DNA from: Camillea tinctor
Lineage: Eukaryota; Ascomycota; Sordariomycetes; Xylariales; Xylariaceae
DNA: 64,000 bases
Direction: 5' to 3'
NCBI GenBank assembly: GCA_022578605.1
Contig: MU394097.1
Coordinates: 186,001 to 250,000 of the forward strand
This document shows, one piece after another, positions 10,596 through 23,496 of this stretch. Each line of letters opens with the position of its first letter. Position 1 is the first letter of the stretch. Position numbers and translations under genes: made by a program. The notes under the pieces are model-generated. The model saw only the letters and a list, made by a program, of their open reading frames with translations. It did not search any database and had not been told where the DNA came from.

Positions 10596-11639
10596 GATTA
10601 TATGTAAGAAGAACACTATCACTCACTCACTGTCTAGCTCGGCTTGTCTTACTAACTATGTTGTTGTCTAATCCTAGGATGGGCTACACCTTATCATCTT
10701 CGCTAGATATGCTACATCGCATCGTCACTTCCGAAAATTATATGCATTATTAGCGACAACGGATAACGAGTCTTCACGAATACAGGGTATTTGATGGCTA
10801 GGAAAGAACAAGAAAGGGAAGAGTAAGTGGCGGACGCATTTCGACTGCCAGGTACTGGCATCTGGGAAAAATCTAGCGTAAAGTCACTTGTACCTTGTTT
10901 TTACACGAATAAATTATATTCCCCCAATACTGTGCTTCTGTGAATTATAGCTTTACACTTCCATTCCCCATATGGTCCGATGGGAATCGTGAGGTTTTCT
11001 TTTCGCAAATGTTTTCATGAGAATGTTACGAACCAAAAAAGGTCGAGAGGAATTACTAGTAGTATAACCTCTTATACGGCATTCCGTGGGAATTTCGACC
11101 TCACGTTCTACGGTAAGAACTTATAGACGATCCTATAGGAGAAAAGAAAATGCTCGTAGAAATTCATGGAGTTCCCATTATACAGCCATATAGTATGAAT
11201 TTAGAGAATTCTCTAAATAACCTTAATGACCCTACTTCCACTCTGATTCTATACGTCGGCCTGAAATTGCGACATAAAAATATCTACAGATCCCTACGAG
11301 AAGGTTGTCTTGGAAACTATCAAGACATTAAAAACATTTGAACCATAACTATATTTTTTAATAGCCCTTCTTTAGGATACATATAGGTATATATAGGTAG
11401 TCTGCATGATCACGTGAGACATATTCCTCATATTAAGGATCACGTAGCATTGAATGTTGGGATTGGTTAGTTACAAATAACGTATTACTAGAGGTTATCT
11501 TATTTACTACGGTTACACGGGTAACAATGGTGAGACAGTCACATTCCGAATTTAGTCTTTGTAAGTTGTAAATAGGTATTTATTACCCCTATTCATAAGA
11601 ACCCTACATGGAGAGCGCCACAAATCCCCCACCACTAAT
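10596..11639. other. Intergenic between F-box C and the P450 (convergent 3' ends)
   Basis: AT-rich. A 63-codon frame at 11150-11341 has no support. Nothing else recognised. Confidence 0.5.
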
Positions 11640-13476
11640 CTAATCCCCTACCCGCCCCCCTCCCTCCTCCCTCCTTCTCTCCCTAACCCTCACCGGCAGC
11701 CCATCCCTTAAATGCGCCGTAACCGCATACTTCGCGTTAAAGCACTGGTACGCCCTAACCCCGAGCCACGTCTGCGCATCCCGCGGGTACGCATCTTCGA
11801 CCTCGTACTCGCGCGCCGTGAGCGCGAGGATGAGCCGCATCTCCAGCGTCGACAGCTCCTGGCCGATGCAGTTCCGCGGGCCGACCTCGAACATGCGCCA
11901 CGCGTGTCGGGGCGGGTACCAGGGGTCGGCGTCGTCGCGCACGAGCCAGCGCGCGGGCTCGAACGTGTCGGCCTCGTGCCAGTAGGCCGGGTCGCGCGCG
12001 AGCGTCACGGCCGAGGAGTGGAGCATGAAGCCGTGCGTGGGGTAGCGCGTCCCGGTGTCGGGGTGCACGAGCGCGTGGCCGGGGGGCGCCTGGCGGATGG
12101 TGCCGCCGACGGGGGAGAAGAGGCGCAGGGTTTCTTTGAGCGCGCCGAGGGTGTAGGGCAGGCGGTTGAGCAGGGTCGGGTCGCCGGCGATACGGGAGGC
12201 GGCGGTGGTGGGGTCGGGGCCGAGGACGGCGTCGTGCTCGGCGCGGAGGGTGGCGAGTTTGTGCGGGTGCTGCGCGAGCAGGTAGAGGCAGGTGGCGAGG
12301 GTCGTGGCCGTGGTGTCGTGCCCGGCGAACATGAAGATCTTGATGTGCTGGATGATGCTGTCGATGAAGGCGCGCGGGATGGTGCGGTCTTTGGGGTCCT
12401 GCTTCTCGGCGACGTACGACTTGAGGGCTAGGGCGAGGATGGTCTTGGGTCCTTCGATTTTCTCGTAGTTGCGCGCGGTGTTCTCGATAAGCGGCGTTAG
12501 CTCCTGGCGCATTATGCGGTTGTATATCCAATATTTGATGTGCCGGGTTGGGCTCAGCTTCTTCAGAATTTCTAGTTGAAAATACATCAGCTGTGTAGCC
12601 GATTGCATCGCCGTTATCAGTCTGTGAGGCTTCGTTTGGTGTTGCAGTCGAGCTCCGCTATCTCCATCGTTAGTCACATGATCCCTCACCCCTTTTGTTG
12701 TAAAGCTTTTAAGTCTACTCAGGATGGAATACTTACAGTACAGCACGCGAAACAACATCGACTGTCACGTCAATGGTATAGTCTTCGAGCTTTATGACTT
12801 CTCCCGAAGCGGCTGCTTTCTTAAGGCGTTCCCGAAAGACTAGGGTTTCCTCCACAAAATCCGGGATGAGGGACAGAAGGTTCTTGGCCGAGAATCCCGG
12901 GTTGAACATGGCCCGAGCTGACTTCCACTCCTGTCCCTCAAGATTGACGATATCCCGACCTCCTGTAAAATGCTTGAACTCCACTTGCCCTTGGGCAAAA
13001 AACTTCGGTAGACTGTTCTCCTGGACGAACTGGTTCATCATATCAGGGTGATATACAGCTATAATGGGATAGCTTATCGGCCAGGGGTCCATGTACAGGA
13101 GGCCCGCGGAGGCGATCTCAGGATACTCCATCCTGATGAAATGGAACATCCACTGGCCGTTTGCATCGCGTGGAAACTTATGCTTGATGGCGATTTTTGC
13201 CGTCGTCCAGAGGTGGCCAAGGAGAAACGAGTGAGGCATGATCGGCTATGGGTGGGTTAGCATCACGAAATGAAGAAGATAGCCGTGAGGGGAACAGGCT
13301 TGCTTCGTGTCACGCACAATTCCGTGTTGTTTCTGAATACGCCTGAACATCATTCGCACCTGATACATGCGATAGAAGAAAAAGGCTATACTGAGGAAAG
13401 CCAAGTAGCCTAGGACCTGAGGGAAAACACCTAAAGGGGCAAACCCCCAAAGGCCGGCTGTCCCTAACAATGCCAT
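11640..13476 (-). CDS. Cytochrome P450 monooxygenase, microsomal
   Basis: Three exons on the minus strand, 13476-13318, 13245-12737 and 12657-11640, give 561 residues; introns are 72 and 79 nt with GTGCGT and GTAAGT donors and GCTAAC/ACTAAC branch points. The ATG is chosen because the upstream in-frame codon is only GTG. Residues about 15-40 are a hydrophobic membrane anchor, then the join gives QKQHGIPIMPHSFLLGHL, the proline-rich hinge. Motifs: AGHDTT at 334-339 (I-helix oxygen activation), KETLR with Glu398/Arg401 (ExxR), FEPARW about 455-460, and FEVGPRNCIG with heme-ligand Cys486. It should oxidise a lipophilic compound with electrons from P450 reductase at the ER. The overall look recalls StcS/AflN-type P450s, but that is an impression. 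GC is very high in the last exon. Confidence 0.9.
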
Positions 13477-13561
13477 TGTGTCCACGCTGCCTTGCACTCA
13501 CAAGATGGAGAAAGGGTATGGAACACGTTTTGTTGGATACACGAAGTCCGATGACAGGTAT

Positions 13562-13570
13562 TTTATATAA
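13562..13570 (-). promoter_or_regulatory. Candidate TATA box of the P450 gene
   Basis: Reads TTATATAAA on the minus strand, about 90 bp before the ATG at 13476. Confidence 0.45.
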
Positions 13571-15258
13571 GTTGACCCTTGACGACGCCAAGAGAAAAGG
13601 CCTCCTAGTTTGACCAACCAGATTGTGTGATCATAAATGCGTTAGCAGTACATTAGAACCGAGCTTGCTGTATCCGAGCATCTGGGTCGCGGAAATATAT
13701 TAAAAGATTGGCCCTTGCGTGTTACTTATGTCTCACTCCATCGTATACAGGAACATTTCTTATCCTGGCTTTCAGGTCCGTGTTATTAGTTCAGGGCCAA
13801 CCAAAGTTCATTACTATAAGCAACCAACCTAACCGTTATTTCAAAGAGGGGTATTTCAGCTTGGAATTGAACAAGAAAACGAATGAATTGGTTGTAAAGA
13901 TGCTGGTGAGCTAAGTTACTGAACAGTGCGTTGACCTTATTTTACACCCCTAGGGTTGGGGTAACCACCCCTCTCTCGCTAACCCCTAGCTGAACAGATG
14001 TGTTGAAATTGGAAAGTTGGCACCTGCAAGTACGAACTTTGGTCAAAAAAAATTTGTGTAAAAAGCAAAGGTATGTTAGCAGGATGATTACCTAATTCAT
14101 ATACAACTCTCACTAGTTGTGCTTGTGCTGAGGTATGGATGTATGCTATAAGATACATCAATAGAAGATATAGTAGTATTGACGTATGATCTAGGGGGGG
14201 TTAATGGGTTAGTTAAACTTAAACCCCAATTAGGAACAACCCAATGGACAGGATTGGGTGCTGGATCTCCTGCTACACTAATGCAGCATCGCATTCGTAT
14301 TAGGTCATGAGGCACCTTCCAGAGTTTAATTGTGTAATACCTGTATCTCCCATACCTAGGTATACATCATTATGTTACCTACTAAGAGGTATACAAGATG
14401 CACAACGTTACTAGCAGATATGCAGCAAACAGAATGATGCAAGAGATGTCTAAGGACATATCTAGGTATAGGTATATATCTATTATTCCCAACCATCAAT
14501 GTCAAGTGTTATTTCAAGTTCATGGTCCGTGTCTTCGAACCAACAACTGTTTTCTTGAACTGGACTCTTAAAAACAAAGCAACTGCATAAAACATCCTGC
14601 AGTTCCATCCCATCACACTCTAACACGAGGCTTACTATGTAGCTCGGTCACAATAAGATATTGCTAGACGCAGTCACTCATTGAAATCCACGCGACATGA
14701 TATTAGATCGCAATTGGGCGATGAACCCTCAAGTTGAGCTCTTGTACCTCTCACTATGTGTACTGTATATACCTAGGTACATACAACACCTGATCTACCA
14801 CTTGCAGCGTACCTAACCCACTAACCTAACTAATTAGCTGCTAGTGTAGCATATATGCTAATAAGCCTTCCTTTCCTGACCCGAACTTGCCAGCAACAAC
14901 AACATCCTTCTAATAACATCACCACCCCTTTTTTCCATATCAAGCATATACAACTTCATTATGAATACTCTCTTAGAATACTAATCATTAAATCCGCACA
15001 CCGTCTTGCAAAGAATCCGAACACTACAAAAGCTCACTAACATGCTCTATACTAAAGCATCGTAGATCAAAGCACTCCATTCCTAGAATCTAAAGTGTCC
15101 CCCTTATCAACAAATGGTATTTTATTTTGTTACATTTCCTTGATAGTTATGTACAATTCACAGGAAAAGCGAAAAGACCTCCCCGCCATCAACCCAGTGA
15201 TGCAAATTCCTTCCCCAACAAGCAGGGTAATCCGGCGGCGTCAGGCCCCGTTCTTAGC
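13571..15258. other. AT-rich intergenic region
   Basis: No gene. Contains scattered ACCTAGGTA motifs (near 14355 and 14770). It separates the P450 from the 3' end of the Cip1-like gene. Confidence 0.5.
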
Positions 15259-16088
15259 CTACGCATCCAAGCACCCCACGCGCGCCGCGTCGATAGCGAT
15301 ATCGTCGTACCAGAAGGTATTCGTGTCGCCGCCGTAGGACTCCCAGCCGAAGTAGACCCCCGTGATCGCAGGCTTGAGGGAGCTGCGCTGCCACTGGGCG
15401 GCGTTGTCGTTGGCGACGCCGGCCTTGGCGGTGAGCCCGGCGATGGCCTCGCCGTTGAGCCACGTCTCGATGGTGCCGTCGGACCCGACGTGGTACTCGA
15501 AGCACTCCCACGAGCCCGTGGGCAGCGCCTCCGAGGCCGCGATCCCCTGCGGCGACAGGTCCGGCAGCGTCGCGTCGTCCGACTCCCGGTTGTACATCAG
15601 GATCTTGCTCTGGCCCCCGATGCGCAGGTGCTTGTTCGCGCCCTGCGAGGTGTCCGGCATCGTGATGAAGGACACGTGGGAGTCGGTCAGGGCCTTGGAG
15701 GCTTGGCTGTGGGAAGAGGCGCGTGCGGGTTAGTCGACGTGGCATTCTCGATGCGAGGAGAAGAAAGGCAAAATCTCGCTTTACGTATTCCGCTGCTTTC
15801 ACTACAGAAATGCACTTACACGTAAGCCCTGACATAAATATCACCGCTGGGCACCTCCGTTGTGCCGAAGAAAATGTGTCCGCAGAAGCCGCCCGCGCCG
15901 TCGACCCTCATGGAATTCGAGCCGCTGTGGGCGGTAGACGTGTCGAGGCTGACCTTGCCGCCCTGGTTGCAGTCCGGCGCGTAAACCGGCCAGGCAGTCT
16001 CATCCCATCCGCCCTCAAAGTCCTCGGAGACCTGTGCGAAGGAGAAGGGGACCAAGGCGAGGGCGAGAAGAGCGGTTTGGCGGAACAT
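15259..16088 (-). CDS. cip1: Cip1-like secreted protein (cellulose-induced, lyase-like fold), no CBM
   Basis: Two exons on the minus strand, 16088-15820 and 15706-15259, with a 113-nt intron (GTAAGT donor, GACTAAC branch point), encode 238 residues. A signal peptide (MFRQTALLALALVPFSFA) should be cut before QVSEDFEGGWDE. The mature chain matches the Trichoderma reesei Cip1 core as I know it: APDCNQGG, VSLDTSTAHSGSNSM, FCGHIFFGTTEVPSGD, MPDTSQG, HLRIGGQS, YNRESDDATLPDLSP, FEYHVGSDGTIETWLNG and TGVYFGWESYGGD. Cip1 is co-expressed with cellulases and has a beta-jelly-roll fold resembling polysaccharide lyases; its exact activity is uncertain. The chain stops at RVGCLDA, so the linker and C-terminal CBM1 known from T. 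reesei are missing. Probably extracellular, acting on plant cell wall. Confidence 0.88.
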
Positions 16089-16187
16089 TGTCGTCGCGGG
16101 TAGGTGGGTAGTAGGTTAGGTTAGTAAGGATATGGTGGGTATCACGCAAAAGCGATCGAAGCATCAGGGGAGGATGCGAGTCTAAGG

Positions 16188-16195
16188 TATTTATA
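16188..16195 (-). promoter_or_regulatory. TATA box of the cip1-like gene
   Basis: Reads TATAAATA on the minus strand, 100 bp before the ATG at 16088. Confidence 0.5.
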
Positions 16196-19100
16196 CGCCT
16201 TATTAATTCGGAACAAAAGCCTCCCCTTCCCCCTTTACCGCAGCGGGAATGCATGAATAATTTCATCAGTATATTTTCCCTCCGCAATTTAGGACCCAGA
16301 ATGATCGGAATCCCGGGCCCGGTTCCCATGTGGTCAGACCCTTCTTGTAGTTGACGGGATTTAACACCGCTGGCGCTGCCATATTTTCTTGACCTTCACA
16401 TCAATCGATTTCAAACAACACTATTGAATTATCTAGATAAAAACTTGTGTCTTGACTTTTATCACGGACAAGATCTAATACCCAGAAAACCCTCTTCATT
16501 TCCATATTCTATACCGTTTGCATACCGCCGTGATCATATATACCCTAATCATAGCTTAGCCTGAATATAGGCAAAGGTATAGCAATTCCCAATCCAGGGA
16601 CCTTCAATGTAAGCTGCGTGTTTTGATTCGTGCGTTTTATCTTCTGTGGGGTAATCGAACCCATGTCTATGTTGTTTTAAATATAGTCCGCTTGGCCGAA
16701 CACATCTACCGGAGGCTGATGTAGCGTTTTGCCAGATCTAGCATATCCGCAACCCGGATATTCTTGCCGTTGGGGCATTTAATGACGTGCCCTTCATAGT
16801 ATCACATTATGAATCTGAATTCATCGGTACGATATATCTGAATATTACAGCATAATGTTCGAATACAGGTAAATGAGGAGGGTTGTTACAGTTGCGTGAC
16901 CCCACCTAACTATGCCGCTATCAAAGAATAGAAGCCATTCGTAGTGTTGAAGTTACAAGTGTGGAATTAACTAAAGAGATGCAACAAAATTCCATCTAGG
17001 CTCTCGCATTCCAGAAGCTTTTCGCCTCATGCATATGCACACGTCCTTCAAGTTTGGGTTAAAAAAACATTGCATACATCACTTCTCGAAGAATTTTCTC
17101 TGGAATTATTACAGATTTACATTCCCATCCGATTCAACTTTCCCATTTCCCATATAGAATGCATTACGTCCCAGTTAAAGAGGCAACTGTATAGGTTAAT
17201 AGAGTATTAAGCCACAATGTCCACTTGGTCATTGTGAGAACCTTTTGGCCTCATGGTATAGTGGGTTGCCCAACACCTGTTGTAACATGATCCAATCGTC
17301 TCCCATAGCGTAAAAAGCTGCCCCATAACCTCTCATAAGATAATTTCCATGAGATCACATTGTACTGCCGTAATGATTACAAAATAATTGAAGATTTACA
17401 TGGCAACGATTTGATAGCTTAATGTAGAGGGTCTTTTTTGGACCAGGAAAACATTCTTACAATTATTATCAATACTTACCTACATATACTATGAATGTAT
17501 ACATACCTAGGTAAGTAGGCATAAAAACGTAGCAACTAGATAGATACCCCATAAATATGTGACCTACAGGCTATGGCATCGAGATCACATTTATATAGTG
17601 GTAATAGATAAAACAGTCACATGTGACTGTTTTTTACATATTTCTGTGGCATATTTCTATGGGTACAAATGAGACAATAACCCGGTTTTTTCATACAAAG
17701 TTCAGTGTTAGTCAAGATATATAGTAAGTGATATGTATAATTTTTGGTTGTGTCTGTTCAAGCAACGTTTTTGTGATTTATAAACAGGTTTGACCTATAC
17801 CCCCGAGAAGATAAATATCACATTTGACTTGCGGTCGATTACCTATATGACGCCTATGATGGATGTGTGTATCTAAGGTTATGTCTAATTGCTGAGATGC
17901 ACTTTCTATCTTCCTAGGGTTTTATTTTTTTTATATCCCCCTCGCCTCCACGTTAAGACGCATTCGTAATGAACAGCATAACCCCATATATGTGGTATAT
18001 ATTTGACTGTGGCTGATGTCCGCTTAGAATAAAATTCAGTTTATGCCTTTCTTACATTAGTAGTATAAGAGTCTCTTTGTTAGCGGGGCTTGGGAATTTG
18101 CATTTTTGGAAACAAACATGTTCATGAGTGAGATAAGCGAGCAGAATTGTAGATATATCTTTGAGGTGAGTAAGATGGATTTCGGTCGGTGACCTCGGAA
18201 TATAATCACACTATACCCGAGCACCGAGTTTCCTGGCTGGGAAAGCTGGGTGGGGCGGTTTTAGGCTAGGAAAGGTAGTGCAGACACTTAAAAACGTATA
18301 AGTGGCTATTGAATCTAGAACAACAGTACACACGAGCATATTATGAACCTAGGTAAAGCAAAGAATAGGCTAGCAAACCATCTTACATCCTCCTGTCCCG
18401 TAATATACACTTCTGAGATGGCAATGTTAATTACATAGCAGAGTAGTTAAAATTGATCAATAAGGTGATTCCCCAGACAACCCTATTTAAACTAACTACA
18501 CAGATCATATACTATTTGAAAGTCGAAACTACCTAGGTAATGGTTCGAGTCAATCAATCGATGCATCAGGTGTGCAACTAGGTAGGTATGCATATATTAA
18601 TAGTTTTCAGTAAGTTAACTGTATCCAATCAGCTCAACACACAAACTACGGCATGTGAGAGAGATGTGAGAAGAGAAAGCCGAGACCGACCAGGTTTAAA
18701 GGATGCCAAGGGGTTATTCCATGTGCGTCACGATTTCAATCTGCCCCAGGTGAAACTTGGAGGCGCCACTAATAAAGAGCAAGCTTAGCTTAGTTATCGG
18801 GAAAAGGGGAACGGGACAAAGGGTCGAGCAAGTCAAGTTGATGGGGGGGGATCTGCGAGGGTTGATCTGCAACTAACCACCAGCTTGACCACGTTCCTCC
18901 ATGCCGTGAGCTGATTGGTCATGCCATGACTTCAGCCAATGTTAGAGCTCAACCTGGTCGCGTGCCCGACTCGACACTTTGGCAAACGACACCAGAGTAC
19001 GAAGCAGTCCAATATGAGACCGTCAACCCTCCCATGTGTCAATCCTCCTCGACACAGAATTCCACCGTCGTCGGCTCGAGAACGGGCCCCGGCGTGTGTG

Positions 19101-19497
19101 TGTGTCTTGTGTCTTTGACTTTTGTTCGAAAAAAAAAAAAAAGGCATTGAAAGTCTCCATCTTCTTCTTTCCTAACCCTCTTCCCTAATCAAGATCTTCC
19201 TGTCATATCATTCTATCCTCGGAAGTGCTGTGCTTGACTATCCGTGTCTTAAGTCTGTGCTGGCATGAACTACAAGCTAGTTACATGTCTAATTGATCGC
19301 ATCGCGTGACACTGCAGCCCAACAATATCCAGATCCAAGGAGATATTGTTCCTTCAAGTTTGTCCGCTTTTAGGTTCTACAGCCATAAGCAACCCGGAAG
19401 CAACACCGTCATCGATCTACCCAGCACAAACTTACATTTTCTTCTCATTTCGTCTCTAAACGGCTCAGGCCCCCTCCTGGTCCTATTTCTATGAAAG
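16196..19497. other. 3.3-kb gene-free AT-rich region
   Basis: No supported coding sequence. It contains the LTR-like copy at 17162-17287, several CCTAGGTA motifs (17507, 18348, 18532) and a poly-A run near 19128-19142. The last 350 bp, before the bHLH ATG, are pyrimidine-rich and look like promoter and leader. Confidence 0.5.
17162..17287. mobile_element. Decayed copy of a 126-128 bp LTR-like element
   Basis: Aligns end to end with the element at 45355-45482 and has nearly the same length (126 against 128 bp). Shared blocks include GGTCATTGT, TGGCCTCATGGTA and GTTGCC. It starts CATTACG and ends TGTAACA. Many differences are C/T or G/A transitions, as expected from repeat-induced point mutation. 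I see no clear target duplication. Confidence 0.6.
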
Positions 19498-20925
19498 ATG
19501 ACCCGCACAAAGATGCCACTCACTCCGGCCTCTTCCACGGAAATGAAGGGCCAAGACCACTCGAGCAAGCTGTCTTCGTTGCAGCTCGCTTTCGAGCTGC
19601 CCCCTTCAGCGTTGGGGTCTACCAGCGAAGCCTCACAAGCATCTAATTCCGGATCAAAGATATCCCCCGTGTCGCCGCCTTCCAAGGCCGCCTATCCTGT
19701 GCAGCCAAGCGAGACAGTCAAGTCGCGGAGGCGCCCCTCGGCCGCGCCGCAGAAGGAGACCTTCGCGCTACCGCCGCCGCCGACAAGGTCGCGGAAGATC
19801 ATCCAGGTGAAACCGCGGTCGTCACCGCAGGACAAAGACAAAGACAAAGATAAGGGAAAGGTACCAGAGTCTCCCGCCAAAGCCAGCAGCAAGAGCGCGG
19901 CTTCGGGCGCGGGCGCGGCTTCCAACAACAAAAAGAAGCAGCCGTCGGCTACGAGCGCGGCCGGGCGGAAGATCGCGCGCAAGACGGCGCACAGCCTGAT
20001 CGAGCGGCGGCGGCGGTCGAAGATGAACGAGGAGTTTGCGGTGCTGAAGGGGTTGATACCCGCATGCACGGGCGACATGCATAAGCTAGCCATATTACAG
20101 GTACGGTGGCCCCTTTAATCATAGCCTTCCCCTTTGTCTCCCCCACTTGACGTATCGTATGAGTAAGTGCTGACTCTTCCCCCCTTTTCCCAGGCCTCGA
20201 TCGAGTATATACGGTACCTAGAGGACTGCGTGTCGCAGCTCAAGTCGCGGCACAACGACAACGGCGACGAGGCGCTACCTCCTCCCAAGTTCGACGCCAC
20301 CGCGCAGGACCACGACATGAGCAACACCAACGAGGAAGACGATGATGAAGAGGAGGAGGAGGAAAACGAGGACGAGGCAGAGGACAAGCAAGACGACGAA
20401 GACGTCGACATGACCGACACCGAAACCACCGCCACCACCCCGCTCCCCTCCACCGCCCCCACCGCCCCCTCAAGCCACTCCTCCACCCCCGTATCCCCCG
20501 TGCTCGCGGCGCAGGACCGCGGGCGGCAGCACTCGTACTCGTCGTCGGTGGCATCGTACCGGCACTACAGTTTCGGGGAGTATTATGCTAACTCGCACTC
20601 CCCTTCACATTCCTACCCACCTACCCATTCCCCCTCCCACTCTAACCCTCCCTCCCACTCTAACCCCCCATCCCACCCTAACCCCCCCGCCCTTCCCCCT
20701 TCGCACTCCCACCAACCCACCCAGCCGCCCGCCAACCCGCACTCGGCGCTCGCCAGCCCCGCGCTGCGTCCGCAGCAGGAGCTCGACCAGGAGGCGTCGG
20801 CGGCGGCGCTGCTGATGCTGGGTGCGGGCCGGCGGGGGACCGCGACGGGTTCCTCTGGTCTGGCGGGGGCGAGTAGCCGGGGGGCGGGGCGGGGGATGAG
20901 TGTGAGGGATTTGCTTAGTTCGTGA
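19498..20925 (+). CDS. Basic helix-loop-helix transcription factor
   Basis: Two exons, 19498-20100 and 20194-20925, with a 93-nt intron that splits the bHLH domain, encode 444 residues. Residues 161-218 form the bHLH: basic region RKTAHSLIERRRRSK with the His-Glu-Arg pattern of E-box (CACGTG-type) binders, helix 1 MNEEFAVLKGLIP, a short loop, and helix 2 KLAILQ joined to ASIEYIRYLEDCVSQLK. The N-terminal 160 residues are Ser/Pro/Lys-rich and disordered. After the bHLH come an acidic Glu/Asp block (about 237-266), a His/Ser/Pro repeat tract (NPPSH, SHSNPP) and a Gly/Ala-rich end. Annotators often label similar fungal proteins GlcD-gamma-like HLH factors. It should act in the nucleus as a dimer; target genes are unknown. 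Confidence 0.88.
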
Positions 20926-22394
20926 ACGTGGAGGGGGTTAACTGGGAAGGAAAAGGGGAGAGGAAGGGTGATACGTCCTAGCCGGGGGGTAACTGTATAA
21001 TACAGAATTGAGCTACAAAGGGGAAGGGGAAGGTATAGCCTAGGTTAGGTTATATCTTCAGGCGACAAAGAACGAACAGGCAGATTAGTGTGAACGAGGA
21101 ATATCCATATTCCTATCCATCTATCTGCCTGGTTATCTATTACAGGGTAAAGGGGCAAGACCAAAAGAGAACTCACACGACGCTGGTTTTTCTGTGCGGT
21201 TTATTATCTTGGAGGAAAGGAGCGCGGGCGAAAAAGGGGGGAGTTCGGACCGTGGACGCCGGTTACAAAATATGGATCTTTTTTTTTTTTGGTACTTGGA
21301 ATCTGTTTTTGGAATGGCATTTTGCGTATTAGAGCAAACAGGCACGGATGGATGTCAGCTCTCGTCAGGAAGCGAGGACAGTGATACGGTTCGCGCGGAC
21401 AAAAAAGGGATGGGGGCGGACGTCCTGCGTAGATACTAGTAGTACGGCTAATAAATGCTCGTCCTGGATTGACATCTTCTTACTATGGCCTTTTCTTGTG
21501 ACATATGGAGAGAGTGTATAGGTATAGAATAGGTGCGCTTTCTAGCATCGACCTCCTGATTAGGGGATGCCAACCTTCAATTTCTTTTCTCGAAGATGAA
21601 CGTATCCTGAGGTTAGGCATATAAACGTCGATATTTCCTAATCTAAGGGTGCTGCTCACACGCTGGTCTAAGTTAGCATATTTCAACTAGGTGCGAAGTA
21701 CACACACACACACCCTAGGAATGAATCCAGTCAATCAAGAAAAAACCAGGTTCTCCCACTGAGGCGATATACCGTCGTCGGTTGGGGAATAAGACAGACT
21801 TAACCGTAAGCTCTTGTCAAATATATAGCATTATTTACACTACACCTACTCTTAAGGATTGCCCGTCCCACACCACACGTCGTTAGCTGACTTGGATGGC
21901 AAGCAGGATTTACTACAATGTAAAAGTATGGCCTCCTTTTTGTCCTTTTTAATAAACGTTGCGTTCTTTTTTTCTTTTTTCTTTTAACTAGGTTCAGCTT
22001 CTGCTCTGCGGCATGGGATCTCCCCTATACTAGAGTATCGCCATTTGGCCTGGCCGTTCGTTCACAGGTTACGGATAGGAAATATGCGCTTGGCATGCCC
22101 ATATGCAACGTAAAATAATAGGTTTTTCTTTTCAGCAACAATCACCCCTTAAACCACTGAGGGCCATAATTCCCATTCATGATGCTATTTTTTTTTAACA
22201 ATTCTTTCAATAAAATCGAGGGGGTTTTCCGTGATACCCCTAGCCCCCTTTTCGCGTTCTGGGGCCTTAGATTTTTTTTCCTTCACATTTCTTCATCCCC
22301 CGAGTTACCTCTCCTGCCTGTCGTTTCCCCTGAATCAGTAGGGTGTTTTCTACTACCTGGTTCATAAACGCGATCCCGTGACCTGCCACTCCAC
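20926..22394. other. Convergent 3' region between the bHLH and Dpb4 genes
   Basis: No coding sequence recognised. Contains T-rich runs (21281-21290, 22190-22196) and a short CA repeat near 21702-21713. Both flanking genes point into it, so it should hold both terminators. Confidence 0.5.
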
Positions 22395-22533
22395 TTAATC
22401 ACTCTCCTCGCCATTGTCCAGGGCATCGTCATCATCGTCCTTCGGCTGTCGTTCCTCGAGCGGATCATGCATATCGTCATCGTTATTCTCCTCATCCTCA
22501 TCCTCGTCCTCGTCTTCCTCTTCCGCGTTTTCT

Positions 22534-22565
<32 letters not shown>

Positions 22566-23496
22566 TTCTTCTTCCTCTTCTTCCTCCTCTGGCTCAGTCT
22601 CCGCATCGCTGGCATCCTGGGGCTCGCCCGTCGCGTCGCCGTCGACCTCCATTGCCGAGTCGTCGGGCGCGTTAGGCTTCTGCTTCTTGGACCGGGGTGC
22701 CGCGGGGGTGCTGTTGTCCGCTTCCTCGGTGGCGGCGGAGAGGGTCGATGCGTTGGGGTCTGCGACCGCGCTGCTGTCGGGGCCGCCGGCGGTGGTGCCG
22801 GCTTTTTCTGCTTTCTTCTGCGCGGCTACTTTCCGCCGGTACGTGTTGCGCTTCGTGGTTCTGGTGTCGTTGAATTCTGTGACAAGGGGTATATGTGTTA
22901 GTATGAGATACAGTTAAGAAGACGAAAGGCATAATAACATACTCTTGAATTCGGCCTCCAAGCGCTCGCGTAGGAAGCCAAACTCGGTATCCTCGAGGGC
23001 CTCAAAGACATCGGCGGGCATTATGGTCTTCTTGTTAGAGTTTTGGGTGTGCTCGTTGGCGGCATTGGCCAGGTGGTTGATGAAGACGGTGGCGCTCTTG
23101 CTCATAGCCAGTATCGCGTTCGCCTGGATCTGGGTATTAGGGGGCAGCACACCCTTGGCCAGGCGTGTTATTATGGACTTAGGAAGGTTGAGGTCCTGCA
23201 ATCCCGTCTGTGAATATTTTGCTAAACGTCTCATATAAGCTAGGTACACCTACCTCTATCGTGACATTGTTCTTATCCTTCTCCTTGTCGGTGGGAGGGG
23301 CTGACCCGCTGGGACGGCGGTCGGTGTCCATTTCTGATGATGGTGAAGGCTTCAACGGTGATAAATTGGCTGTTGATGTAGGAGGCACAATGGAAGTTGA
23401 TGGCGTATGCGTATTGTTATTATCGTCGCCGTCATGAACGAACTCGGCCATAGAAACATCGCCCTTTCGCGATGCGTCGCTCTTTCTTAGCGGCAT
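22395..23496 (-). CDS. dpb4: DNA polymerase epsilon subunit D, histone-fold (Dpb4/POLE3-like)
   Basis: Three exons on the minus strand, 23496-23254, 23195-22943 and 22876-22395, encode 325 residues. Residues about 82-165 are a histone fold of the CBF/NF-Y-B type: DLNLPKSIITRLAKG, QIQANAILAMSKSATVFINH, then TIMPADVFEALEDTEFGF. This is the Dpb4/POLE3 pattern. KRNTYRRKVAAQKK follows, and the tail is an almost pure Glu/Asp tract (over 20 Glu in a row), usual for this subunit. It pairs with Dpb3 (POLE4) in DNA polymerase epsilon and, in many eukaryotes, in ISW2/CHRAC chromatin remodelling. The N-terminal 80 residues are disordered and Ser/Pro-rich. A second in-frame acceptor 12 nt upstream (exon start 23207) would add Thr-Gly-Leu-Gln. 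Confidence 0.9.

Noticed and set aside
11712..12531. Long open frames overlapping the P450 on both strands
   Set aside because: They are Arg/Gly/Pro-rich shadows of the very GC-rich P450 last exon, with no domain.
22414..22917. Serine-rich plus-strand frame opposite Dpb4
   Set aside because: It is the antisense of the poly-Glu/Asp tail (GAG/GAA read as CTC/TTC and TCC/TCT).
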